Origin: Aureispira sp.
GTDB taxonomy: Bacteria; Bacteroidota; Bacteroidia; Chitinophagales; Saprospiraceae
DNA length: 40,885 nucleotides
NCBI GenBank assembly: GCA_024222455.1
Contig: JAAEPD010000305.1
Span: 1-40,885 of the forward strand
Reading direction: 5' to 3'
Translations under genes and position numbers: made by a program
Shown: positions 32,265-40,640 of the stretch, in pieces
Numbering within the stretch: the stretch's first letter is position 1
How the letters are laid out: each line of letters begins with the position of its first letter
The notes under the pieces: generated by a model
The model's database searches: none
What the model saw: the letters and a program-made list of their open reading frames with translations, nothing else
Told to the model about the DNA's origin: nothing

Positions 32265-33482
32265 ATGTTACTAAAAATTGCTTGGCGCAATATATGGCGC
32301 AATCGACGGCGAACCCTGATTACAGCAACATCTATTTTCTTTGCTGTATTCTTCGCCATATTCATGAACTCCTTCCAAAGAGGTGTATGGGATAACGTGA
32401 TTAACAATGTTATTCGATTCTACTTTGGTTTTGTGCAAGTGCACCAAAAAGGCTATTGGGAAGAACAATCACTAGACAAGACTTTTGTCTTGACAGATGA
32501 ACTGGTCAACAGTATGGGCAGCCCCAAACAAGTTCAATTAGTTGTTCCTCGTTTAGAATCCTTTGCTTTGGCCTCTCACGGGACCTTGACCAGAGGAACT
32601 TTGGTAGTAGGTATTGATCCTGAAAAGGAAGATAAATTAACCACTTTGGCTAGTAGAGTTTCTCAAGGTGAATATCTACAAGCAGAGGATAAAGCTGTAT
32701 TAGTAGGCGAAGGATTGGCCGAACGCCTAAAAATCGGGTTGGGTGACACTCTAGTCCTAATCAGTCAAGGGTACCATGGTATCAATGCTGCAGGCAAGTA
32801 CCATATCAAAGGTCTCTTAAACTTTGGTTCTCCAGAGTTGAGCAATCAAATGGTCTATCTCCCACTCAAAGAATGTCAATGGTTTTTTGGAGCTGAAAAT
32901 ATGGCAACCTCTCTAGTAGCACATGTCGATGATAAATTTGCTGCCGCTAAAGCCATTAGACAACTCAACACAGAACTAGATACCGCTGCTTACGAAATCA
33001 TAGCTTGGCAGCAAATGATTCCCGAAATATTGGAGATGAAAGAGATGAAGGATTCTAGTAGCAAAATTATGCTTTGGGTTCTATATCTAATCGTCACCTT
33101 CGGAATATTTGGAACAGTGCTTATGATGACCAAAGAACGTCAGTACGAATTTGGTATTCTAACCTCTATAGGTATGAACCGTTCTAAGTTGGCCTTTAGT
33201 GTTTGGATAGAGACTGTATTTCTTGGTTTGTTAGGAGTCTTATTAGGCTTATTGGTTAGTGTACCACTAACCATGTATTTCTATTACAACCCAATTATTG
33301 TAACTGGGGAGCTAGCAGAAATCTATGAAAAATTTGGTATTGAACCTAGTTTATCCACCTCTATAGATCCTGATTTATATTATACACAAGCTATAGTTGT
33401 TTTTGTCATCACTAGTGTATTAGCTATATATCCTGCACTGAAAATATTGAGACTAAAACCAGTGGATGCTATGCGCTCCTAA
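32265..33482 (+). CDS. FtsX/MacB/LolE-type ABC permease (copy 2)
   Basis: A 405-residue permease with the same length and domain order as copy 1: IAWRNIWRNRRRT, a periplasmic domain with SQGYHGINAAGKYHIKG, the coupling helix KERQYEFGILTSIGMN, and a C-terminal LKPVDAMRS. Over the first 60 residues 42 are identical to copy 1 by my count, so the pair arose by tandem duplication. The two could form a heterodimer, as LolC and LolE do. The 137-nt gap before it is longer than other gaps in the operon and holds a stem-loop but no clear promoter or terminator. Confidence 0.93.
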   Translation: MLLKIAWRNIWRNRRRTLITATSIFFAVFFAIFMNSFQRGVWDNVINNVIRFYFGFVQVHQKGYWEEQSLDKTFVLTDELVNSMGSPKQVQLVVPRLESFALASHGTLTRGTLVVGIDPEKEDKLTTLASRVSQGEYLQAEDKAVLVGEGLAERLKIGLGDTLVLISQGYHGINAAGKYHIKGLLNFGSPELSNQMVYLPLKECQWFFGAENMATSLVAHVDDKFAAAKAIRQLNTELDTAAYEIIAWQQMIPEILEMKEMKDSSSKIMLWVLYLIVTFGIFGTVLMMTKERQYEFGILTSIGMNRSKLAFSVWIETVFLGLLGVLLGLLVSVPLTMYFYYNPIIVTGELAEIYEKFGIEPSLSTSIDPDLYYTQAIVVFVITSVLAIYPALKILRLKPVDAMRS

Positions 33483-33494
33483 TTATCAAAAAAT

Positions 33495-34532
33495 ATGAAC
33501 TTACAACTAAAGTTAGACAGGCAATTAATTCTCTTTCTGATTCCTTTGGGGATTTTGATGGGACTAGTAACTTTTATTAATTCACCATTATTTCAAGAAC
33601 ATTCTAATATACTTAGTATAGGAGTGACTATTGATTTATTAGTATCTATTCCAATAGTTTATTATCTAATAATACGAAAAACAAGTATCCCTAAAACTAC
33701 TGTTGTCCCAATTATGGTTATTGGATTAATCGTTGGAACATATTATTTACCACCTGAAAACCAAAACTACCTAACTCTATTTAAAACTTGGATTCTTCCA
33801 ATAATTGAATTATCTATATTTACATTTATCGTTCTAAAAATTAGAACTGTTATTAAAAAATATAATAGCCTTAAATCTGAAGCATCTGATTTTTTCACCT
33901 CACTAAAAGAGGCTTGTCAAGAAATTTTACCTCAAAAAATAGTCTTACCATTTGCTACAGAAATTGCTGTAATTTATTATGGCTTTATTAATTGGAAACC
34001 AAGCCTAATTGGAGAAAATGAGTTCAGTTACCATAAAAAAAGTGGAACTCCAGTTTTGTTAGGAACCCTTATTTTTATGATAGCAATTGAAACTGTTGCT
34101 CTACATCTTTTACTTATGAGGTGGAACGAAGTTATTGCTTGGATTTTAGCTATTCTTAGCACCTATACAGCAATACAAATTCTGGGGTTTACTAAATCCT
34201 TAAAAAGATGTCCAATACGTATTCTTGACAATAAATTAGTCTTACGTTATGGTATTTTAGCTGAAGTTGAAATCCCATTTGAAGACATTAGTAAGATCGA
34301 GTTGTCTAGAGAGCCTATAATACAGGATACTGTAACCAGTAAACTTTCTCCTCTTGGCGATTTTGAAAGTCATAATGTTTTAATTCATTTAAAGAGAGAA
34401 AACATAGTAGTTGGGGTGTATGGAATCAAGAAAAAATTTAAAATCCTAGGCTTACATATTGATGACGAAACTAAATTCAAAGAGAAAATAGAAGGTGTTT
34501 TAACTGATTTATCAAAAAACATATCTAAGTAA
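33495..34532 (+). CDS. Multi-spanning membrane protein with a C-terminal PH-like region, unknown
   Basis: A 345-residue protein with about six membrane segments (roughly 12-28, 40-58, 68-85, 95-112, 183-203 and 208-228). A cytosolic tail of about 110 residues begins CPIRILDNKLVLRYG and contains VEIPFEDISKIEL. That pattern of paired strands resembles the bacterial PH-like domains attached to membrane segments. I recognise no transport motif. It sits 12 nt after permease copy 2 and 63 nt before the third permease, so it belongs to the transcript, yet it is not a known ABC component. It may be a later insertion into the operon. Confidence 0.75.
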   Translation: MNLQLKLDRQLILFLIPLGILMGLVTFINSPLFQEHSNILSIGVTIDLLVSIPIVYYLIIRKTSIPKTTVVPIMVIGLIVGTYYLPPENQNYLTLFKTWILPIIELSIFTFIVLKIRTVIKKYNSLKSEASDFFTSLKEACQEILPQKIVLPFATEIAVIYYGFINWKPSLIGENEFSYHKKSGTPVLLGTLIFMIAIETVALHLLLMRWNEVIAWILAILSTYTAIQILGFTKSLKRCPIRILDNKLVLRYGILAEVEIPFEDISKIELSREPIIQDTVTSKLSPLGDFESHNVLIHLKRENIVVGVYGIKKKFKILGLHIDDETKFKEKIEGVLTDLSKNISK

Positions 34533-34595
34533 CTTTTCTGTGATAAAATATAGTATTTAAACCTATTTATCTATTTTTTAATAAAAAAACAAGTC

Positions 34596-35810
34596 ATGCT
34601 ATTTAAAGTATCTTGGCGAAATATATGGCGAAATCGAACCCGTAGTTTTGTAGTAATTGGAGCTATAGTGGTTGGTGTTTGGGCAGTTATCTTTATGATT
34701 GCCTTCACGATGGGAATCGTTGAAAGTTATGTGAGTAGTGCTATCGAAAATGATATTTCTCACATCCAAGTCCACCATCCTAAATTCAAGGATGAAAAAG
34801 AGGTAAAATTCTACCTAAACGATATTGGAACATTAGTATCTAATGTAGAGCAACAAGCCAATGTAAAAGTAGCTACACAACGTACACTTTCCAATGGGAT
34901 GTTATCTACATCTAAGGGAGCCAGAGGTGTTCAAATTAGGGGCATAGATCCAACTAAAGAAGCTGTTGTCACTAAGTTTGATAAGAAAGTTATAGAGGGA
35001 GACTATTTTGGTAAAGCCAAAAAGAATCCGATCATTATAAGTAAGCGTTTGGCTGACAAAATGAAGGTTAAAATCCGCTCTAAAGTGGTGGTTACTTTCC
35101 AAACGTTAGAAGGTGATATTACTACAGCTGCCTTTCGGGTAGTAGGTTTGTATCGCACCCAAAACTCTACTTTTGATGACATGAATATTTATGTGCAACA
35201 AACAGACCTTAACCGTCTTTTGGGTGGAGAAAGCATAGGTCACGAAATTGCTATGCTCATAGAGGATACTGAGCAACTAGAGAGCACTCAAGCAGCATTA
35301 AAAGCTATGTTTCCTAAACAATTGGTAGAAAACTATAGAGAGATTTCACCTGATGTTAATCTTTACGAAACACAGATACAAATGTCGACTACTATTATTA
35401 TGGTAATTGTAATGTTGGCCTTAGTTTTTGGTATTATCAATACTATGCTGATGGCAGTATTGGAGCGTGTAAGAGAGTTGGGAATGTTGATGGCTGTAGG
35501 AATGAGACGCTTACAAGTATTTTCGATGATTATGCTCGAAACTATCTTTTTGGGGCTGATTGGAGCACCTATTGGGTTGCTGGTCGGATATCTTACAGTA
35601 GTTTACTTCGGTAAAAATGGAATCAACCTTTCTGCCTACTCTAGTGGTATGCAAAAATTTGGTATAGAAGAAATTGTTTACCCTGCTTTAGAATCGGGAG
35701 TATACTTTCAACTAGCAGCAGCAGTAGTAATAACGGCTATTTTAGGAGCCTTATATCCTGCATGGAAAGCTATTCGATTGAAACCGGTAGAAGCTATTCA
35801 TAAGATCTAA
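34596..35810 (+). CDS. FtsX/MacB/LolE-type ABC permease (copy 3, diverged)
   Basis: A 404-residue permease with VSWRNIWRNRTRS at the start, a periplasmic domain (about 45-265), and three C-terminal membrane segments with LERVRELGMLMAVGM as coupling helix. The end is LKPVEAIHKI. It shares the layout of copies 1 and 2 but is clearly more distant and lacks their SQGYHGINAAGKY segment. With a single ATPase in the cluster, the three permeases may assemble in alternative pairs, or this one may be the partner of a copy 1 or 2 subunit. Confidence 0.92.
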   Translation: MLFKVSWRNIWRNRTRSFVVIGAIVVGVWAVIFMIAFTMGIVESYVSSAIENDISHIQVHHPKFKDEKEVKFYLNDIGTLVSNVEQQANVKVATQRTLSNGMLSTSKGARGVQIRGIDPTKEAVVTKFDKKVIEGDYFGKAKKNPIIISKRLADKMKVKIRSKVVVTFQTLEGDITTAAFRVVGLYRTQNSTFDDMNIYVQQTDLNRLLGGESIGHEIAMLIEDTEQLESTQAALKAMFPKQLVENYREISPDVNLYETQIQMSTTIIMVIVMLALVFGIINTMLMAVLERVRELGMLMAVGMRRLQVFSMIMLETIFLGLIGAPIGLLVGYLTVVYFGKNGINLSAYSSGMQKFGIEEIVYPALESGVYFQLAAAVVITAILGALYPAWKAIRLKPVEAIHKI

Positions 35811-35830
35811 TCTACCAAAAACAGACAGCT

Positions 35831-36124
35831 ATGTTAATCGATTTTTTTATAGGTTTTTTATTAATGAATGCCATGCCCCATTTTATTTTGGGGATTTATA
35901 AAGGTCGAATGCTTAGTGCATTTGGATTTAGTGCTAAAGCAAATTTAGCTTATGGTTTACTCAACTATAGTCTATCAATTGGCTTATTTGCTTTTCAATA
36001 TGGATTGGGAGATTTACTAAATCATCCAACCTATTTAGGTGCATTAGTTGTCATGACTATTTATGTCCTAACAGGACAATTTTGGTACAACCTATTTCAG
36101 AAACCTTATTTGAACAATAACTAA
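35831..36124 (+). CDS. Small three-TM membrane protein in the ABC operon
   Basis: A 97-residue hydrophobic protein with about three membrane segments (about 3-22, 42-60 and 68-86). A polar motif MNAMPHFILGIYKGRMLSAFGF runs from residue 13 to 34, followed by ANLAYGLLNYSLS. The dense pattern of Met, His, Gly and Arg suggests a conserved family, but I cannot name it. It lies 20 nt after the third permease and 24 nt before the ATPase gene, so it is very likely a working part of, or accessory to, the transporter. Confidence 0.75.
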   Translation: MLIDFFIGFLLMNAMPHFILGIYKGRMLSAFGFSAKANLAYGLLNYSLSIGLFAFQYGLGDLLNHPTYLGALVVMTIYVLTGQFWYNLFQKPYLNNN

Positions 36125-36148
36125 CTATTATATTAAATATATATTACC

Positions 36149-36841
36149 ATGAAAAATGTAATTTCAGTATCTGGTATCACAAAAACATATAATCCTAAAA
36201 CCATTCCTGTACATGCCTTACAAGGAGTAGATTTAGAAATCGAACAAGGAGAGTTTACAGCATTAGTAGGACCTTCTGGTTCTGGAAAAACAACACTTCT
36301 CAACATTATTGGAGGCCTAGATGAAGCTACAGAAGGCACTGTTATCATCAATGATCAGGATATAACTAAACTATCTGATGGGCAGCTTATCCAGTTCCGT
36401 AAAGAGCATATTGGCTTCGTTTTTCAAGCCTACAACTTAATTCCGGTACTTACAGCTAAAGAAAATGTAGAGTTTGTAATGCTCCTACAAGGTCGCTCTC
36501 AGGCCGAAAGAAATAAGCGTGTCAACGAGCTAATGGCAGCTGTTGGTTTATCAGACAAAATGAACAATCGCCCTTCTCAACTTTCGGGTGGACAACAGCA
36601 ACGTGTAGCTGTAGCAAGAGCTTTAGCGCCTAAGCCTACATTTATCCTAGCAGATGAGCCTACTGCCAATCTAGATTCTAAATCTACCGCCAACTTATTG
36701 GATATGATGGCAGAACTCAACAAACAAGAAAACATTACGTTCGTCTTCTCTACTCACGATCAACGAGTTATTGATAGAGCTAGACGTGTAGTGACTCTAG
36801 AAGATGGTAAAATAGTATCTGATGATCATAGAGATGTTTAG
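36149..36841 (+). CDS. ABC transporter ATPase (LolD/MacB type)
   Basis: A 230-residue cytosolic ATPase with all motifs intact: Walker A GPSGSGKT (41-48), Q-loop Q93, signature LSGGQ (145-149), Walker B FILADE (165-170) and switch H203 in STHD. It belongs to the LolD/MacB/FtsE group by length and by the FRKEHIGFVFQAYNLIPVLTAKENV segment. It is the only ATPase in the cluster and would power the three permeases encoded upstream. A 75-nt gap with no recognised element separates it from the outer-membrane gene. Confidence 0.95.
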   Translation: MKNVISVSGITKTYNPKTIPVHALQGVDLEIEQGEFTALVGPSGSGKTTLLNIIGGLDEATEGTVIINDQDITKLSDGQLIQFRKEHIGFVFQAYNLIPVLTAKENVEFVMLLQGRSQAERNKRVNELMAAVGLSDKMNNRPSQLSGGQQQRVAVARALAPKPTFILADEPTANLDSKSTANLLDMMAELNKQENITFVFSTHDQRVIDRARRVVTLEDGKIVSDDHRDV

Positions 36842-36916
36842 TTTTATCCTCGTCTAAATTCTAATCGTCTAGTATCTAATATCTAGCATAATTCTAATCT
36901 AAAAAATACACCAAGC

Positions 36917-38167
36917 ATGTTACGTCAATGGCTATTGGTAATGGTTCTGCTATTCCCTTTATATAGCATAGCTCAGCATAATACTTCTGATTCTACAAAA
37001 GTCATAAAGACCAAAAAGAAGAAGAAAAAAAAGAAGACTAAAGACCCTTATGCTCCCAAAAAATGGGCCTTGAATGGTTATGTCAAGCAAATGAGCTCTT
37101 TGCTGTTTATCAATGACCCCATGCTTTCTTTTATATACCCTAACAAGATGATGCAGGACAATCTGCTCCACAACCGCATCAATTTTAGTTGGTATATCTC
37201 AGATGCGTTTACCTTTAAAACTGATTTACGGACTCGCATATTTTATGGAGAAGTCGTTAGAAGTATCCCTAACTATGGTGATTTAGTAGATAATGCTAAT
37301 AATGATTTTTTTGACCTTTCTTGGGTTGTGCTCAACGAGAAAGCGGCTGTTATTCATACCATGATTGACCGTCTATACTTAGACTTTGCGAAGGGCAATT
37401 GGCAAGTTCGCTTGGGGAGACAACGTATCAACTGGGGAATCAATACTATGTGGAATCCTCACGATATTTTTAATGCTTATAACTTTACTGATTTTGACTA
37501 CGCCGAACGTCCTGGTAGTGATGCTCTAAGGGTTCAATATTATACTGGTGTAGCTTCTAGTATTGAGTTAGCCGTAAAAGTTTTTGACAAATGGGAAGAA
37601 GCAACAGCTGGCCTTTTATGGAAGTTTAATAAATGGAACTATGATTTTCAAGCCTTAGCAGGCATTACCAACAATGATTTAGTTGGAGGTTTAGGATGGG
37701 CAGGCAATCTAGGTACAGCAGGTTTTAAGGGCGAAATGTCTTATTTCTATAGTTTGGGTGACTCTGTAGCTACTCGACATAGTTTTGCAGCCTCTCTAGG
37801 GTTCGACTATATATTCTCTAATGGTGTTTATCTAAATGGTGGCTTACTCTACAATAGCAATGGCATTGTCAATGGGAGCATTAGTCAACTTTTCACGTTT
37901 GAACTATCCGCCAAAAACCTCTATCCTTACAAGTACTCTATGGTCTTGGCAGCAGGGCATGCTTTCACTCCCCTGATCTCAGGTAATTTAAGTGTAGTTT
38001 ATAGTCCAGGAGAAAGCCATGCCGTGTTTATTAGTCCAACTATAACTTATTCTATCAAAGAAAATTGGGATATTGATCTGATTGGACAAATCACCTTAAA
38101 CAAAAGTGGTAATAAATATATCAGCCCCATGCAGTTTATCTTTCTGCGCTTGAAATGGAGTTTTTAG
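36917..38167 (+). CDS. Outer-membrane beta-barrel protein of the ABC operon
   Basis: A 416-residue exported protein. The signal peptide is about residues 1-19 (ending YSIA before QH). A short linker contains an eight-lysine run (about 34-41), and the rest is beta-barrel-like. Its strands alternate and are rich in Gly, Tyr and Phe, and it ends in FLRLKWSF with the terminal Phe typical of outer-membrane barrels. Motifs such as LRQRINWG-like GRQRINWGINTMWNPHDIF and YAERPGSDALRVQYY recall DUF1302-type barrels that accompany LolA-like/ABC clusters. It would be the outer-membrane end point of the system. Confidence 0.85.
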   Translation: MLRQWLLVMVLLFPLYSIAQHNTSDSTKVIKTKKKKKKKKTKDPYAPKKWALNGYVKQMSSLLFINDPMLSFIYPNKMMQDNLLHNRINFSWYISDAFTFKTDLRTRIFYGEVVRSIPNYGDLVDNANNDFFDLSWVVLNEKAAVIHTMIDRLYLDFAKGNWQVRLGRQRINWGINTMWNPHDIFNAYNFTDFDYAERPGSDALRVQYYTGVASSIELAVKVFDKWEEATAGLLWKFNKWNYDFQALAGITNNDLVGGLGWAGNLGTAGFKGEMSYFYSLGDSVATRHSFAASLGFDYIFSNGVYLNGGLLYNSNGIVNGSISQLFTFELSAKNLYPYKYSMVLAAGHAFTPLISGNLSVVYSPGESHAVFISPTITYSIKENWDIDLIGQITLNKSGNKYISPMQFIFLRLKWSF

Positions 38168-38254
38168 GGTCTGTTAGTCTTCTATTATTTGCAGATTCGA
38201 TGAATTGAACTATCTTACTGGTAGCTAAACCTTAATCATCGAGCAAATATCAAC

Positions 38255-39322
38255 ATGGAAGATTTTATTATAAAACATCCAGCAATATCTTGGGTCATTG
38301 CAGTTACGCTCTCTACACTTCTATCTATTTTTGTATTCACTCAAATTCTAAATTTAATTGAGCGAAAATGGAAGAAGGCAAAAAGCTTTACCCATATTTT
38401 CAGAACACTGCGCAGAATCATTAAAGTCTCGTTTACGATAGTGGGACTTATTCTTATTAGTTATATCTTTTTTGATGAGAAATCTTATGATGATGTTAGC
38501 GAAAATTTAGGCATCATTGTCTGGTTTGGAATTGTAGCCATATTTACTGTTTTGGCAGTTGCTATCAATCAAAACTATTTCCACAACAAAGTTGCCCACC
38601 TATCTACACGAGACAAAGGAGACACTACCCTTTTCAAATATCTAAGCTATCTATCTACAGCATTTATCTATTTTATAGGTATTATTTTGGTGGCAGGTGT
38701 TATTCCACCACTGAGAAATTTGGCAGCTGCCGTAGGAACTGGAGCAGGTGTTTTTGCACTAGTAGCAGGAGTAGCAGCACAGGAAGGAATCGCCAACCTA
38801 ATTGGAGGTTTGTTTATAGCCTTTTTTAAACCCTTTAGGATAGGAGATATTATCAAAGTTGGAGATGATGTAGTTGGGCATGTTGAAGACCTTAATCTAC
38901 GTCATACTGTTATTAAAAACTTTGAGAACAAGCGAATTATTATTCCTAATGCTGTTATTAATAAAGAAAACATTATTAACTACCATCTCAACGATTCTAA
39001 AATCTGTGAATGGATAGAAGTGGGGGTTGCCTATTCCTCCAATCTAGAACATGTCATAACAGTACTTAGAGAAGTTTGCGAGAGCCATCCACACTGTTTA
39101 GATAACAGAACAGAAGAAGAAAAGGCTGCCAACAAACCAATTGTTGACATACAAGTTATCAATTTAGGAGACAGCTCCATCAACCTAAGAGCTTGGGTTT
39201 GGTGCGATACCTACCTCACAGGATTTAAGATGCGCAACCACCTTTTCAAAGGTATAAAAGAACGTTTTGAAAAAGAAAACATCGAAATTCCTTTCCCACA
39301 TTTAGTCACTATTGCACACTAG
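38255..39322 (+). CDS. MscS-family small-conductance mechanosensitive channel
   Basis: A 355-residue inner-membrane channel with membrane segments near 10-35, 55-73, 85-104 and 130-150. The pore helix is about 155-190, carrying AVGTGAGVFALVAGVAAQEGIANLIGG. The MscS beta domain follows (FRIGDIIKV, VEDLNLRHTVIKNFENKRIIIPN) and then the C-terminal domain. It differs from the channel at 28039: there is no signal peptide or periplasmic extension. The gene is 87 nt after the operon, with no firm promoter match, so read-through is possible. Its TAG stop shares bases with the stop of the converging gene (CTAG at 39319-39322). Confidence 0.92.
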   Translation: MEDFIIKHPAISWVIAVTLSTLLSIFVFTQILNLIERKWKKAKSFTHIFRTLRRIIKVSFTIVGLILISYIFFDEKSYDDVSENLGIIVWFGIVAIFTVLAVAINQNYFHNKVAHLSTRDKGDTTLFKYLSYLSTAFIYFIGIILVAGVIPPLRNLAAAVGTGAGVFALVAGVAAQEGIANLIGGLFIAFFKPFRIGDIIKVGDDVVGHVEDLNLRHTVIKNFENKRIIIPNAVINKENIINYHLNDSKICEWIEVGVAYSSNLEHVITVLREVCESHPHCLDNRTEEEKAANKPIVDIQVINLGDSSINLRAWVWCDTYLTGFKMRNHLFKGIKERFEKENIEIPFPHLVTIAH

Positions 39323-39987
39323 TGTGTATAACCAATTATACCTCTTATTCCAAAATCAGCTGTAATGGTTTGATATTCACCTAAGCCTACTCGAGCAAAG
39401 AAATTGGCTCCTAACAGGAAACTATAGCTCATATCAAACTCATGAGGAATAATGCCCACTTCAGCAAAATAAGTAACAAAAAATGGATTTTTTAAATCTT
39501 CATATACCACTGTATTTCTATTAAACTCCATGCGAGAAAACTGCGCTCCTGCTCCAAAGCTAAGCCCAATTCCTCCTACTGGAACATAAAAATTTAGACT
39601 TACAGGGAAAGCCAAAGCGCTCTGCCCTTTTCGTTCATCAAAATCATAACTAAAAGGCATATAACTTACCCCTCCTTCTATAGATAGATAATATTCATTG
39701 TACCAAGCTAAACCTTGATGTATTGTCTTAGTATCAATACACATCAATATTCCTAAACTAAAAGATGGCATTACATTAAGAATTTGTCCTGCCGAACGAT
39801 GCCCTGAAACCTTTGAGAACTCATGATTAATAGGTCGTTGATACCAATGATATAAGTTCCAACCTAAAGAACCTATTGGTCCTACTCTTACTGTTAACTT
39901 GTCTAGTTTAGGCATTTTTTGTGCCTGTAGGGTTGATGTAGATATTAAACAACTCAAACAACCTATTAAAAGTAATAATCTATACAT
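39319..39987 (-). CDS. Outer-membrane beta-barrel protein (PorT-like size), tandem copy 1
   Basis: A 222-residue exported protein. The signal peptide MYRLLLLIGCLSCLISTSTL ends before QAQ, supporting ATG 39987; an in-frame TTG at 40020 would extend it by 11 polar residues. The mature part is a small barrel with SLGWNLYHWYQRP, GLAWYNEYYLSIEGGVSYMP and KNPFFVTYF, lacking known enzymatic motifs. The same segments recur in the neighbouring copy, so the two are tandem paralogues. The size resembles eight-stranded outer-membrane barrels; the function is unknown. It starts 13 nt after the copy 2 stop. Confidence 0.8.
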   Translation of the reverse strand: MYRLLLLIGCLSCLISTSTLQAQKMPKLDKLTVRVGPIGSLGWNLYHWYQRPINHEFSKVSGHRSAGQILNVMPSFSLGILMCIDTKTIHQGLAWYNEYYLSIEGGVSYMPFSYDFDERKGQSALAFPVSLNFYVPVGGIGLSFGAGAQFSRMEFNRNTVVYEDLKNPFFVTYFAEVGIIPHEFDMSYSFLLGANFFARVGLGEYQTITADFGIRGIIGYTH

Positions 39988-40000
39988 ATCTCTGTTAGTT

Positions 40001-40639
40001 TTAGTATCCTTCTGGTGCAAAAGTTAGGAAACCTCGAACCCCTAAATCTATCGTCATGGTTTCATTGTTGCCAAAGCCTACTCGACTAAAAAAATTAACT
40101 CCACCAAAAAAACTATATCCTGCGTCAATACTATGAGGCACTACTCCAAACTCTATGAAATAGGTAACAAAAAATGGATTTTTTAAGTCTTTATAAACCC
40201 CTCTATTTCTATTAAACTCCGTACGAGAAAACTGAGCGCCAGCTCCTATTGTCAAAGCAGCACCATATAGAGGAATTAAAGTACCTACTTGCACAGGAAA
40301 AGCTAAAGCACTTTGCCCCTTATGCTCATCTAAATCAAAACTAAAAGGCATATATTTAACACCTCCCTCAATGGTCAAGAAAAAAGTATCATACCAAGCT
40401 AGCCCTCTACGAATCCTTTCAGAATCAAACTGAATCAATGTTCCTATACGAAAAGTAGGCAAGACATTGAGTACCTGTCCGACCGAACGTTTGCCTCCTG
40501 AAGCTATAGAAAACTCATGATTGCTTGGGCGTTGATATAAATGATATAAATTCCATCCTAAGGAGATTATAGGAGCTACCCCTACTTTTACTTTTTTAAG
40601 TTTGGATTTACTCTGCGCTTGGCTTGCAACTGTGCCGTC
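40001..40639 (-). pseudogene. Outer-membrane barrel paralogue, tandem copy 2, missing its signal peptide
   Basis: The reading frame is open from 40639 down to the stop at 40001 (about 212 codons) and aligns with copy 1 along its whole length, including SLGWNLYHLYQRP and KNPFFVTYF. It begins DGTVASQAQSKSKL, matching the end of copy 1's signal peptide (STLQAQKMPKL). An in-frame TAG at 40640-40642 directly precedes that. The first usable start codon inside is a TTG at 40462, which would cut off a third of the barrel. The signal-peptide-encoding part has been lost at the junction with the poly-A tract at 40642, beyond which a transposase-like frame starts. It is probably non-functional. Confidence 0.75.
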
Positions 40640-40640
40640 C

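Noticed and set aside
37007-37043. Run of eight lysine codons in the outer-membrane protein as a frameshift or programmed slippage site
   Set aside because: The A-rich run is interrupted by G residues and the frame continues normally into barrel strands on both sides. A Lys-rich linker after a signal peptide is plausible without slippage.
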